Positions 1 through 10,294 of a stretch of 64,000 nt of DNA are shown here, one piece after another (position 1 is the stretch's first letter; every line of letters begins with the position of its first letter). The notes under the pieces were generated by a model. It searched no databases and was not told the DNA's origin. It saw nothing but the letters and a program-made list of their open reading frames with translations. A program made the position numbers and the translations under genes. Source of the stretch: Selaginella moellendorffii (taxonomy: Eukaryota; Streptophyta; Lycopodiopsida; Selaginellales; Selaginellaceae); NCBI RefSeq assembly GCF_000143415.4, contig NW_003314294.1:1490014-1554013 (forward strand), given 5' to 3'.

Positions 1-675
1 TGGAGGAATTAATGGCAAAGCTAACTATAAAAAGGAGGGCAATGATAGAGAAGAAACATTAAAGGCATTTAAAAGTGTCTTTAGAGTGATTTTAGTGAGC
101 AGTAAAGAGATTGTGAATGTTAGTGAGATTGCACTTGGTTTTGGAGTGTTTCTAGAGAGCTTTCTTTGTAGCTCACAATTAAACACTGGCAACAAAGTTA
201 GGTACATGGCTATTGTTCATTGGGTCTGACTTTGGATGTTGGATTGAAGTGGCTAGAGGATAACTACAAACCCATATGGATATTAAGAGCTAGGAATAGG
301 GTTGGTTGGGAAAAGTTTCTAGTGAATAGACTTTCTTGTATTCTATTGTAGGGATATTGGCAGTTGGGGAATTGAGTGCGTGTTTGATTGAGGGGCTCAT
401 TAAGTCCTTAGATCTTTGTTTGAATCACTAATACTCTTGCTGATTTTGTGCTTTTGCATTCTTAGAAGAGTTTGCCATACAGTTGGCCATATGGTAGAAT
501 ATTTGTTAGTGACATGAGCCAATCAGGGCTATTGCTCCTTCCTTGGTATCAAACAATAGTAGAATATTATGTATCCTGACGTTTGGCCATATAGGGAATG
601 ACAAGATAGAGAGATCTATCAACTTTTCCAAGAATAGCAAGAGAATCTCTGAGATTCTTGGGAAGGAGTATTCTA
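1..675. other. AT-rich stretch, no gene recognised
   Basis: No reading frame here looks like a protein family I know, and the open frames are short and use non-ATG starts. It borders decayed gypsy sequence on the right and may be older repeat DNA. No RNA gene or clear repeat was seen. Confidence 0.4.
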
Positions 676-1740
676 TCATATAGAAGAAAATGTAATAAGA
701 CAATTGCATTGTTGTAGCATAACACCAATTGCATTGTCACAACCTTGCTGCAATATAGCACTTATAGCATAGCTAAATGCATCATAATGCACTTTGAAGG
801 CTTTATCAAGATTTAGGATCATAAGAATAAGACCTGCAGTCATCTCTTTCAATTGTACAAAAGCATGTTGACAAACTGGTATCCAATGAAACAGTATACT
901 ACCTTTCATTAATTTAGTCAACAAAAGTGCAATACTTGCAAAATTGCAAATAAACTTATGATAGTATCTCGCCAAACCAAGAAAGGAACAAACATCTGAT
1001 ATAGTTGTTAGGACTTCCTATGACTTCATTGTTTCCACTTTCTTTGGATCCACCTTGATTACACCACCACCAACTATATGTTCAAGAAAGTTCATACACA
1101 ATTAACCCAAAGCATATTTACTAGCATATAGTTTATTCTCTTGCAACTTTGAAATACCAACTCTAAATGTTTCAAATGATCCTCTAATGTTTCACTGAAA
1201 ACTAGAACATCATCCATATATAAAACAACAAATATGTCCAAAATAATCTCTAAATATTCTATCCATCATTGTATTAAACGTTGTCAGAGAATTACATAAC
1301 CCAAACAACATAACAACGAACTCATAGGACTCATAATGAGTCTTTAAGGTTGTTTTCTCTAGACCCTGATTTGCCACCCATATCTGATGATACCTAGACT
1401 GCAAATCAAGTTGTGTAATATACTTAGCATTTAAGAGTTGGTCAAATAAGTCATCAATGCGAGGGAAAGGATAATTGTTTCTGACAGTGATTTTATTGAG
1501 AGCCTAATAATTATTAAACATCCTCATGGTACCATTATTTTTTCATAACAAAAAAGACTCATACTTTATTGGGTGATTTGCTTGGTTGGATATGACCTTT
1601 GTCAAGAAGCTCTATATATTGCTTCTTGAGTTTAGCCATATCCTTTATGTTCAAATGGTATGGAACTTTCATAAATGGTCTAGATCATCTAAATCTCAAT
1701 TTAATGATTAACCTCATAGCTATGAGGTAACTCTAATGGC
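676..1740 (-). mobile_element. Decayed gypsy family-A pol fragment (RT to RNase H)
   Basis: Minus-strand frames match, segment by segment, the reverse transcriptase and RNase H of the family-A element at 32.4-33.4 kb. Near 1210-1404 the RT block reads YHQIWVANQ, EKTTLKT, then FGLCNS in place of FGLCNA. Near 780-830 the RNase H start reads FKVHYDAFSYAISAIL where the family has FEVYCDASGYAIGAIL. Sequence at 1600-1740 corresponds to the N-terminal RT segment (KLKKQYIELLDKG-like). Stops and frameshifts break every segment, so it is a dead fragment. It stops where a plus-oriented LTR-A begins. Confidence 0.8.
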
Positions 1741-1751
1741 AAATCCTTTAG

Positions 1752-2165
1752 TGTCATGAATATGACTACGGGTATCAAAAGTTATTTGTCGGTTAGTACT
1801 TTTAGGTATTCTTTCTTTACTGCCACAATAGTAAAAGGTTAGTATTGCTAAACCCTTTATCAGTCCCTCTTGTTCAAGTGTTAGTAAACTTGATTTAGCA
1901 TTTGTACTTGGCTAGATGAGCATAAGGAAGGAATTCCTAAATGTTTATTTAGCCAAACATACTTGGCTCGGCTTATTAGTTTTCTTTTGCTTTGTTCTAC
2001 ACTAGTTTAATAAGAACCTTGCAATATTGAGATTGGTCCCATAAAACTTGCTAGATGATATCTTATTATGTTTGCCAAACACCCTCACTATCATGGTTTT
2101 TATGTTAGTTCTATTCAGTCTTAATTGCTATTTATAGAAAGTGTCTAGATTTGCTAATTTAGCAT
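1752..2165 (+). mobile_element. LTR of gypsy family A, first part
   Basis: This stretch aligns by eye to the first 400 bp or so of the LTR at 35859-36796: it starts TGTCATGAATATGACT and shares the TTGTTCAAGTGTTAGTAAACT and GGCTAGATGAGCATAA blocks. It is interrupted at 2166 by a solo LTR-B and resumes at 3727. Confidence 0.8.
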
Positions 2166-3726
2166 TATAAGTGACTAATTTTTCCATTCTACTTTAGTCA
2201 CTTAACCACACCTCCGACCACTTGGAAGAGTCTCACTCACAACTTCCATAAGTCCTATTCCAGACTTGGGGCTTGCTATCCCCGAGAATGGCATCCATGC
2301 CACTTAACATTTGCATTTGGTCCAAGTGTTTTACGTGTCTGATTCCATGACTAACACCCCAAGGTACCACCGATATATCAGCCTGTTACACTAAGGCCAT
2401 GCCCCTTCACCTTGGTCATACTGGTGGTCTAACACCACCTGCATCACTGTCCCATCTCTCAAAGACTGGGTGATCCATCCATGAGTAATCATCCCAAATC
2501 CACTCCTTAGCATCCTTAGGATAGCTGTAGACATTGGGAATAACCTTCTTAATATCTTTTTTCCTGTCCCCACCAAATCCCTTCTGTCCATGGCCGTGTT
2601 CGCCAACACTACCATTGGATCAAGGATCATAAGCTCGACCACTAAGTCCCACAGTCCTCTGGGACTTCCTCACCATATGACCGTATCCTTGGTCACTACA
2701 TTGGAAGATTGCTCCTCTTTTTTTCCACAGTCTGGGACTTTGGGACAACGATTTGGAACACCGTGGCCCTATACAAGCCTCGTGGGTACTCTCCCCGCCT
2801 CCCGCCTTTGGGTGTTCTAGCCATGGGCTTAGAGCGAGGTTCTGTTGAGCCACACCAGGTATCCAAGTAGGTAATGCCACCCATGCTTGGACTGGGAGCA
2901 TCGACCATTTGATCTCCCGGGGGAACTAGAGCTGGCTCTTGAACACTTCACCAAGCTATCCTACTTGTCAATCCATATTCACTTTAGTCTTGGACTTCCC
3001 AATAGTTAACTCATCACCCAACATCTGGGTACAACCTTCTTGGGCCAAATTGGCCTTTCCTAGCCAAATTGGCTCTATTGGGCTCCAACCCCCACACTCT
3101 CCCTACTATACTTTAAGAACCCCTTGCAGCCCCCCGCCCCTCCCCTCTGGGGGACGATCGCTTTGGGCTTTTACCCAACAACCTGTATTAGTATTCGGAC
3201 TCGGACTCGGACTCGGTCTTGGTCCGGAATTGGTCTCGGTCCTGGTTTCAGATTCAAACTCGGTCTTGGTCTTGGTTCCATCTCAGGTCCATCTCGGACT
3301 CCATCTCGGACCTCATCTCAGGTCCATCTTGGACTCCATCTTGGGTCCATCTTGAGTCCATCTTGGACTCCATCTCAGGTTCATCTTGGACTCTATCTCG
3401 GGTCCATTTCAGACTCCATCTCGTGTCCATCTCGAACTCCATCTCGGGTCCACCTTGGACTCCATCTCGGATCCATCTTAGACTCCATCTCGAACTCTTC
3501 TATATGTCATGTGTTGGTCCTCTTGTATCCCTTTTTTAGAGACTCACTTATTGTTCACTTCGTGTTTGTTCCTCGAGCACTTCGTTGGGAGTTCCACTCC
3601 TACTCTCGACTTTTCAAATCGGAGCTTTTAGTCTAAATGTGTTACGCTCTTTTGGCTTTTACTTCGGCCACTACCACATGGCACCCTTTCGACTCCACTT
3701 TGGGGCTTAGGGTTTTGTGTCTCACA
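2166..3726 (-). mobile_element. Solo LTR-B inserted in an LTR-A
   Basis: This is a reverse-complement relative of the LTR at 41163-42861. Read on the minus strand it begins TGTGAGACACAAAA and ends CACTTATA; the terminal CA has apparently mutated to TA. The flanks are agcat (2161-2165) and ggcat (3727-3731), a 5-bp target duplication with one mismatch. Both ends join LTR-A sequence that is continuous in other copies. No internal coding region is present, so it is a solo LTR. It contains a degenerate array of ATCTCGGACTCC-like units (about 3185-3500), which produces meaningless open frames. Confidence 0.8.
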
Positions 3727-4325
3727 GGCATATCTATGGAATATAGAGATTGTCAATTTGTTATTGGTGTTGGTCTCGTGTCTAAATTCACAATTTAGTG
3801 TCATTCCATATTTAGTAAGTTTCAAGTTAGTCCTAAAGACTAACTCTTAATACTAAGGGTGGTTGTCCTTGTTCTGCATTTAATTTAGATCGAAGTCCAA
3901 GTTCCACACCATACTAGCTGGTGAAGTACCCATAACCTCATATTAGGCAACTGATATACTGAAATAGTGCTAAACTCCATTTGGCTCTGTTTTGTGTGTT
4001 GGTCCTAGTATTAGGATGTTAGATGCTTTAAGACTGTTCCAACATCACTTTGTGCTTTTGTCTCTTTACTCCTTGGGCTGAACACTCAGGAGTCACTTCG
4101 TGCTCTAGTTCCTTTACTCCTTGGTTGCAAGCTTGGGAGTTTGGTTCCGTACCTTCATTTAGTGGCCCAAGGCTATGAAATTTGGGTTCCACTCTGCTGT
4201 CCTTTGACATATGGCATGTGGCATATGGCATGTAATATGTGGCACATAGAGGGTTTAAGTTCCACTTCGTGGTTATCTTATGGTAAATCACCATAGGATA
4301 AAGAGTGAAAATCATGTGTATTACA
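3727..4325 (+). mobile_element. LTR of gypsy family A, second part, with primer-binding site
   Basis: This continues the LTR-A broken at 2165 (shared block CATTCCATATTTAGTAAGTTTC). It ends ATTACA at 4325 and is followed by TTTAGTATCAGAGG, a primer-binding-site-like sequence matching the tRNA-iMet type (TGGTATCAGAG) used by these elements. It is therefore a 5' LTR. The internal region that should follow was replaced or interrupted at 4347 by an inverted family-C LTR. Confidence 0.65.
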
Positions 4326-4346
4326 TTTAGTATCAGAGGATGAGTT

Positions 4347-5532
4347 TGTAAGCCACAAATTTTTCTTTTCCAATTTGCTAGCTTACCTTGTCTATCCAAC
4401 CACTATGGCCTTGGCCTTAGTTATGTTCCCTTGCCTATTATACTAGCTTCTACTTGGTCCTACTTCATTTCAGCAACTCACTACATAAGCAACAAAGCGT
4501 TAGCCATCCATCCACGAATTCTTAATTTCTCTCCCAATCCCCCTCCCCGGGTTAAACTGGACTTAATATTTGGCTACACTTCCCATAGGCACAAGTAGCC
4601 AAGCACACCAAGCCTCCAGGTTTCTAACATCCCTTGGTACAACAAGATTTGATCATAGGACTCTCTAAATCCTAAGCCTTGGGTGCAACACTTGCTTCTG
4701 GACACCGGGGGGAAACACCGTGGCCTAACGACCCAGTATAGGTACCCTACTCCCCCACTTCCATTTTGAAGGGAAGGCCCAAGCCCCTAGGAAGGGCAAA
4801 GACCAATGAGTTGCAAAGTACTCAAATGGGGCAACATTCCACATGAGCTGGGAGCATTGTAGTTAGTTTCCCTTCCGGGAGTGGGAGCTGCTCTTGAGCA
4901 CTTCCTTGGGTGGCCCCTCCGGCACCATTCAAGTCCATGCTCACTCCCACCCAAGGCCCTTAAGCCTCAATCTCAACCCCAAATCAGTTCGAAAACACCA
5001 CTAGAGTTCCTTCAAGGCTGATTCCTAGACCTCACTATCCCTACTATACTTTTGGAACCCTCTACAGCCCCCCCTGCCCCCCTCTCAGAGACACACGCTT
5101 TAGGCTTTCACCCCACGATCTGTATTAGTATTCGGACTTAGTCTCGGACTCAATCTTGGACTTGACCTCGAACTCGGTCTTGGACCCAACCTCAGACTCT
5201 GTCTTAGACTTGATCTCAGACTCAGACTCCGATCAACCTCAGACTTGGTCTCAGACTCGATCTCAGACTTGATCTCGGACCCAACCTCGGACTCTGTCTC
5301 GGACTCAATCTCGGACTCAGTCTCAAATCTCAGACTCGATCTCAAACTCGGTCTTGGACTCGGTCTCAAACTCGGTCTCAGAGTCGATATCAGACTCGGT
5401 CTCAAACTCGGTCTTGGAGTTGGTCTCGAACTTGATCTCATACTTGGTCTTATCCGATGAATTCTTTATCTTTTTGATCGTGTTTTTGGGGATCCTTCAA
5501 CCTACAACACCTCAGGGAGTTGGTTCCTTACA
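4347..5532 (-). mobile_element. 3' LTR of a decayed family-C chromovirus
   Basis: This is the reverse complement of the LTRs at 14696-15843 and 21086-22233. It carries TGTAAGCCAC at 4347 and GGTTCCTTACA at 5522-5532, the mirror images of the intact LTR ends. A GAGTCC/GAGATC-type tandem array lies at about 5100-5460. In minus orientation this is the 3' LTR, with the internal region at 5533-7140. Many substitutions make it clearly older than the intact copy. Confidence 0.85.
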
Positions 5533-6305
5533 ACTCCACCACCCATAGAAAAAGTTTGATACCCACATCAAATGTCTCTTTTTAATCCTACAACTTGTTG
5601 ACTATGTCTTCAGGGGCATCCCCCCACTTAGCAGTGTGCCTAAGTTAGCCTCCCCAGCCAAAAGCCCATGACAACAGAATATAAGTGTCCTTATACCCTT
5701 GACCTCACCACGCCTTAGTATAGGGTTGGGACTTGAACCCAGTCTTGCTTTATTAGGGGGTTGGGACTCAAACCCAACCTTCGTGGAATACGTTTACGGA
5801 TTCGACATCCCCATAGGGAGTCAGGTGTAATTCCCTATGCCTGGTTGACCTAGTTAACCTATGCTAATTAGCTTACCCTTTGGGTTCTAACATATGACAT
5901 TGCTCAATTTCTCAAATAGATTCTTTAATTGAATTTTGTATAGATATATAGAGTTCTATCTTGCAAAAATTCCTCCACTAGATCTTATGCATTCGCTAGG
6001 TTCCCCTCCGGTTCCCATGTTACTTCGTAGTGTGGAAATTCTTTCCACTTTATATGGAACTCCCTCACCTCACATCTTTGTCGCTTGCTCTTGCACACAT
6101 TAAGGATGGACTTGACTTTGTATTCCTCTTCCCCTTGAATAACTTTAGGTAGAGGTCTTACTTGGTCCTTGCGAAGCAGGTCCTCAAGTACAGCTTAAGT
6201 AAGTTCATATGGAACACAAGGTGCATCTTCCCTATCTCTCGAGGAAATCGGAGGCGGTAAGCCACCTTACCAATTCGAGCCTCAATGTCATAAGGCCCTG
6301 TGAAC

Positions 6306-6356
6306 CTACTTAAAGAACTCAAGATCAATTCATTTCCAAGAATACATGCATTTTAC
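6306..6356 (-). other. Intron 2 of the decayed family-C element
   Basis: On the minus strand this 51-nt segment starts GTAAAATGCATG and ends TTTAAGTAG. It separates the integrase end (ACCCAAAG) from the GPY-like block, as in the intact element at 20242-20293 (52 nt). The two copies differ by one base of length and a few substitutions. Confidence 0.75.
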
Positions 6357-6770
6357 CTTTGGGTCAACTTTCGGCTAATCCCACTTGGTAACCTTAGATT
6401 CTTGGTGTTCAGCCACACTTTATCCCCAGGTTGGAACTTTACATCTTGACGCTTTTGGTTCACGTATTTAGTTTGCCTTTGTTAAGCCTATTCCAAGGAA
6501 TCCTCATTAGATTCCAAATGTTAAATCTTTTTACCGTGAACACCTCTACTGCGGGTAATTCTCCATACTCGGCCACACTAAGTTCCATAGAGCCTTCAAT
6601 AGCTCGCCCATTGATAACTTCCCATGGACTGACCCTAATACTCGAATGTGGTGAGTTATTATAACATATTTCCGCAAGTCCCAAATGATTTACTCAATCA
6701 GTTTGGTCTCCATACATATAGCATTGCAAATAATCCTCCATCTGCCTATTCACCCTTTCCGTTTATCCAT

Positions 6771-6817
6771 CTATCAAGTAGTGTTAGTGCCATCAAATTT
6801 GACTTAATACCCAATAC
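6771..6817 (-). other. Intron 1 of the decayed family-C element
   Basis: On the minus strand this 47-nt segment starts GTATTGGG and ends CTTGATAG, with a CACTAAC branch-point-like block shortly before the acceptor. It interrupts the integrase [12 protein letters not shown] motif exactly as in the intact copy at 19777-19823, which is also 47 nt. Confidence 0.75.
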
Positions 6818-7140
6818 CTGTTTATGGGTGATAAGCTGTGCTGAATTTCAATTTGATGTGATACTGTTCCAAGAGAGTTCTATAAAACCTACTAGTAAAG
6901 ATCTTATCTTGATCTAAGATAATCTCTTTTGGCCTTTTCCGCACTCGAACCACTTTTTCAAAGAATAGCTTTGCCACACCTTCCACATTCACTTCCATTG
7001 TGGTGGGTATGAAATGTGCCATCTTCGAAAACTGATCCACCACCACGAATATCATATCAAACCCCTCACTTGAGGGGAGTCCCATAATGAAGTCCATTGT
7101 AAAACATTTCCATGGAGTGATTTGTGGGTTTTTCTTCAAT

Positions 7141-8726
7141 GAAATAAAAAAAGCAAGTAGTGTCTAGAAGTCCATCTGGTCTACTGGGAGAAGAGAATCT
7201 ACCCAAGTTGCCGGTTTGCCTTCGAGAAATTGCAAAAAGTCGCAACATATATAATCATCGTCGACAATTATATTTGTGGTGTAGTAATAATCAAAGCAAC
7301 TGATATGTGATGTTAGAGAGACTATTCCAACACTTAAGAAGGTTGGTAGATCACTCCCCTTTTGCAAAATATGGAGCTGAGGTCGAGCTAAAGGTGGTTG
7401 TGCCATAACTCGTAGATCTAAGTCACTGGAATCTACCGAGGATGAAAAAGACTCGGCTTGAGAAGGTGCTATATCATACCTAAGCTACCTCTAGATGCTA
7501 GAAAGTTTACTTCATACCTTAGTGCCTTGAGGTATGGTAAAAGGGCACCAATTTGCCTCATGTCTAGTTTGTACCGGCATCAAATACCCTAAACATTGCA
7601 AATGCTTGGTCAAGGCAATTGGGTTAATAAAAGCAATAAGACTATAGACTTCTCCAAAGCATAGAAAGAAGAGTCCTTAGCCAAAATAAATGGCTTAGAA
7701 CCTTTTACCTTGTCCACAAGTTGCTTAAAGTTGCCCAAAATGCCTATGATAAAGATAAATAAGCTTGGAAATGGAAGGAGATGTAAGTCAGTTACTAAAT
7801 GTGATTTAGTGTAGCTCTTTCAACATCCCAGGACACACTTTAAAACATATATAACCGCTGAGTCTCAAGAATAGAGTAACTGCTGACAACTTATGGTAAC
7901 TGGTAACCAGTAACCCTTTGCTCTCGCTCTTACTTTAGTGCCTACTCCAGCACCAACTCCTACTTTTGCGCCAAATCTTGTGCTTGCTCCTAATTCTACT
8001 CCTGATCCTACTCCTACTCCCCGAAGATTGCTTCTTTCCCAAGAAACTTTCACGAAAGTTTAGCCCAAAAGAGAAAAATGAGTACCCCAGTCTCAATCCT
8101 TCACCATTTTGATTGTAAGGTGTTCAAAAGACCTCAGCCCCATCTACCACACTGCTCTAAGAATTTGTAATGAAAATGCTTCAATATCTTGTGAGATCCA
8201 AGAAAATATAGCTTAGAACGCCAATTTTATGGAAAAACATCTATATATCACCAATCCAGATCAATACCAAAGTGCTGTTGATATTTTCAAAAAACATAGG
8301 ACTAGAAGCACCTCCAGAATCAAATGGCATAAAAAAAAACCTCAGAGAAGCAAGAATTTTTATTGCAAAGATGCCTTTATTTAGTAGGAGAAGAAAATCC
8401 TTTTGCATACCACAAATTCTCCCAAATCCAACACCAAGAATCACCACTACTTATAAATATAGGGCAGATCTATAAACCCAAATACACTTCTTTGAGAAAT
8501 TGGGCCAAGAATCTAGATGAGAAAGTGAAAACCTCAAAATGTATACCAAATCGAGCTAAATATTGCATGGCTTGATGAGTATCATACCTTGCTGGAAAGA
8601 GGAGCTCAAGACCTATCCAACATGCCCAAAATCAAGTAAATCCGCTGCAAAACAAACAAGAAATCACTCTTCCAAGTCTGTAACCGAAAGGAAAAGAAAG
8701 AAATTGTGCTATAGAAAGCAATGCAC
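7141..8726. other. Unassigned repeat-like DNA without a supported gene
   Basis: A minus-strand frame at 7164-7406 ends with a DFLQFLEGKPATWVDSLL-type stretch that faintly resembles a retroelement Gag core, but it is too short to call. A Gly/Ala/Val-rich frame at 7865-8053 reflects a repetitive ACTCCTGCTCC-like tract. The remainder is AT-rich with no family match that I can see. Confidence 0.4.
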
Positions 8727-8985
8727 AGTTAGGGATAGTGGTTGGATTGCATGTCCGACCACTTAAAACATTAGTTTGGCTCTTGTTAGGCTATGTCGCT
8801 CCTTGTTCTACATCTAGCTTGGGTCTAACCCCAAGCTCCACGCTAGTGATGTTACAAAAATAAATGACTTGTAAGGAAAAAAGTGGGGTACCCTCCTCCT
8901 CACATTAGGCCACCGATATGCCAAAATTATGCTAGACTATACTAATTATAGAAAGTGTTTAGATCACTCATTTGGCATATTTACG
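8727..8985 (+). mobile_element. LTR-A remnant forming the left flank of the giant element
   Basis: Positions 8727-8937 match the central and 3' part of LTR-A (GGGATAGTGGTTGGATTGC, GTACCCTCCTCCTCACATTAGG). Positions 8938-8985 match the segment GAAAGTGT-TAGAT-CTCATT-CATAT-TAC that in other LTR-A copies is followed directly by TGTAGAGATTGG. That continuation is found at 29573, across the large insertion. The junction at about 8937 is itself a rearrangement within LTR-A sequence. Confidence 0.7.
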
Positions 8986-8989
8986 AAAT
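8986..8989. repeat. Target-site duplication AAAT, left copy
   Basis: AAAT precedes the left terminal inverted repeat and recurs at 29569-29572 after the right one. Keeping a single AAAT gives CATATTTACG-AAAT-GTAGAG, which aligns without gaps to uninterrupted LTR-A copies (CATATCTACAGAATGTAGAG at 36271). Confidence 0.7.
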
Positions 8990-9013
8990 AAGCTCTATTT
9001 CGTTAAAGTGGGA
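8990..9013 (+). repeat. Left terminal inverted repeat of the giant element
   Basis: It begins AAGCTCTATTTCG and continues TTAAAGTGGGA. The reverse complement of 29545-29568 is identical except that the second base is T. A small internal hairpin (AAGTGGGA ... TCCCACTT) spans 9006-9031. Confidence 0.75.
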
Positions 9014-9431
9014 ATTATCATTATCCCACTTGTAAAATAAGGTTTCCAAACCTTTATATAGTATATAAATATAACAAAATTCAATTGCATTGAGGCACAT
9101 GCCATTTTATTTTAAACAAGGAAATGTCTACTCAATCACTTCTCCTCCCCCTGCCACTACTTCACCTCTCTCTTCTCCTTGTCATCGTCGTCCAATTTCT
9201 TTCCATCCTTTTAATATTGGCTCAGTTGCTCCGAGTCTAGGTGGAGCCCAAGTCCCCATTCAATCTTTACTTTCCCCTTATTAATAAAACAACTTCGCAG
9301 ACTTCCAATAACATGCTGTAACACTTCTAGTATAATGCAAATCCTCTCAAAGAATTGTCTTTTAATATTAATACAATGGCATGGAACCCCATGCCATAAT
9401 AAGTTACATTTTTAAATAAATACATGCCATC
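9014..9431. other. Left subterminal region of the giant element
   Basis: AT-rich DNA between the left TIR and the stop codon of the leftward gene. It holds a degenerate copy (about 9085-9106) and a good copy (9376-9397) of the near-palindromic repeat, plus half-sites (CATGCCAT at 9423-9430). It probably contains the 3' UTR and polyadenylation signals of the leftward gene; AATAAA is present on the minus strand sense at several places. A pyrimidine-rich stretch lies at 9141-9240. Confidence 0.45.
9376..9397. repeat. Near-palindromic repeat, left subterminal copy
   Basis: ATGGCATG, a divergent AA core with flanking G and C runs, then CATGCCAT. The half-sites form a perfect inverted repeat. It lies 35 bp beyond the stop codon of the leftward gene. 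Confidence 0.8.
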
Positions 9432-10294
9432 TCAGACTGTTATTTTTTGCCTCCAACACCTATACAATAATCTTGGAATTTCATCACTCTCCACACTATC
9501 AGGATTTAAACCCAATAGTAATGCCATCTCTTCTCTAATACGTCCACGCTCATGTTCAGTGGTCGAAGAACCCATCCGGTTGAGCAGATTATGGAGATGC
9601 GGATAGTGCTTGGCTAGACAATATACATGCCATAAATGATGACTGGTGTCTGTCCGATCAAATGGCTTCTGATATACCATTCCATCTGCCATTTGGTTGA
9701 TTTCTGCAGCCACCTCCTGGACTGGCCGGTTCTCTATCACCATCGCTTCAAGCCGTTTTGCAAGGTCCCCCAGAACATACGGTTTCTTCTCCCTAGTTTC
9801 CATACTGCAAGAGATGGGGTGCACTGCATATGTGTGCGTGTTCGCTGCAGTTTTAATCGGCGAGTCATCGATGATGAGGATTTCACTTGACCTAGCAGTC
9901 CGGTTCATCACTACATCCTCTGCCTTGATGAAGATGGGCTTGCTACCCCTCACATGGACCATAGTCAAGCAATCCTCTTGCGTTAGGAGAAAGTCAAATG
10001 GTAATATTACTCGCGTCTGATCGTGCATCATCTGTAGCAACGTTAATGCATTGTGGCGCATCATGGATGTCCAAACTCCCAATTGCAAATTGAACCCGGC
10101 CCTCTGTTTTAAGTGTCGCATGGTCATTATTAGATCCCGCAGTTTCTCCCGTGTGATTAATGTGAATCTGTCTCTTTTGACCAACTTGCGACCGCAGGCT
10201 TTGGAGGGTGCAGTGACATTCGAGGACGAGCCACGCTCATGGGAGAAAAGGACACCGTTCAGATCAAAAACGATACAGTACTTTCGCCGTGACT
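9432..10294 (-). CDS. Exon 12: FCP1/NLI-like HAD phosphatase domain
   Basis: The exon starts phase 1 (GAT G|AG) and ends at TGA 9432-9434. Near its start is [15 protein letters not shown], the HAD motif 1 position. The second catalytic Asp of DxDxT is Asn, as in the plant FCP1-like subgroup with DLNG. Further on are LGVWTSMMR (the VWT-type block of FCP1 domains) and EILIIDDSP (HAD motif with two acidic residues). A helical tail of about 100 residues follows. FCP1 family members dephosphorylate RNA polymerase II CTD or other proteins. With DLNG the catalytic competence of this one is uncertain. Confidence 0.75.

Larger units (their letters stand above)
5533..7140 (-). pseudogene. Decayed family-C gypsy polyprotein: integrase and chromodomain part
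   Basis: On the minus strand this reads the integrase core (6822-7139: [27 protein letters not shown], then [10 protein letters not shown]), the integrase C-terminal part (6460-6684: [23 protein letters not shown]) and a chromodomain (about 5970-6130: REFHIKWKEFP, WEPEGNLANA). It also keeps the non-coding segment before the 3' LTR with its two T-arm-like hairpins (about 5710-5790). Stops and frameshifts are scattered through it, and sequence upstream of the integrase (above about 7140) is lost. Two short intron-like segments at 6306-6356 and 6771-6817 sit at exactly the same positions as in the intact element. Confidence 0.85.

Noticed and set aside
4200-4235. Repeated GGCATGTGGCATATGGCATG resembling the giant-element palindrome
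   Set aside because: It is a short direct repeat within LTR-A without the GGCC core and the CATGCCATT half-site, so it is not counted as a copy.
8990-9013. The TIR being a normal part of LTR-A
   Set aside because: LTR-A copies at 36.27 kb and 2.14/3.73 kb lack it and are continuous at this point.
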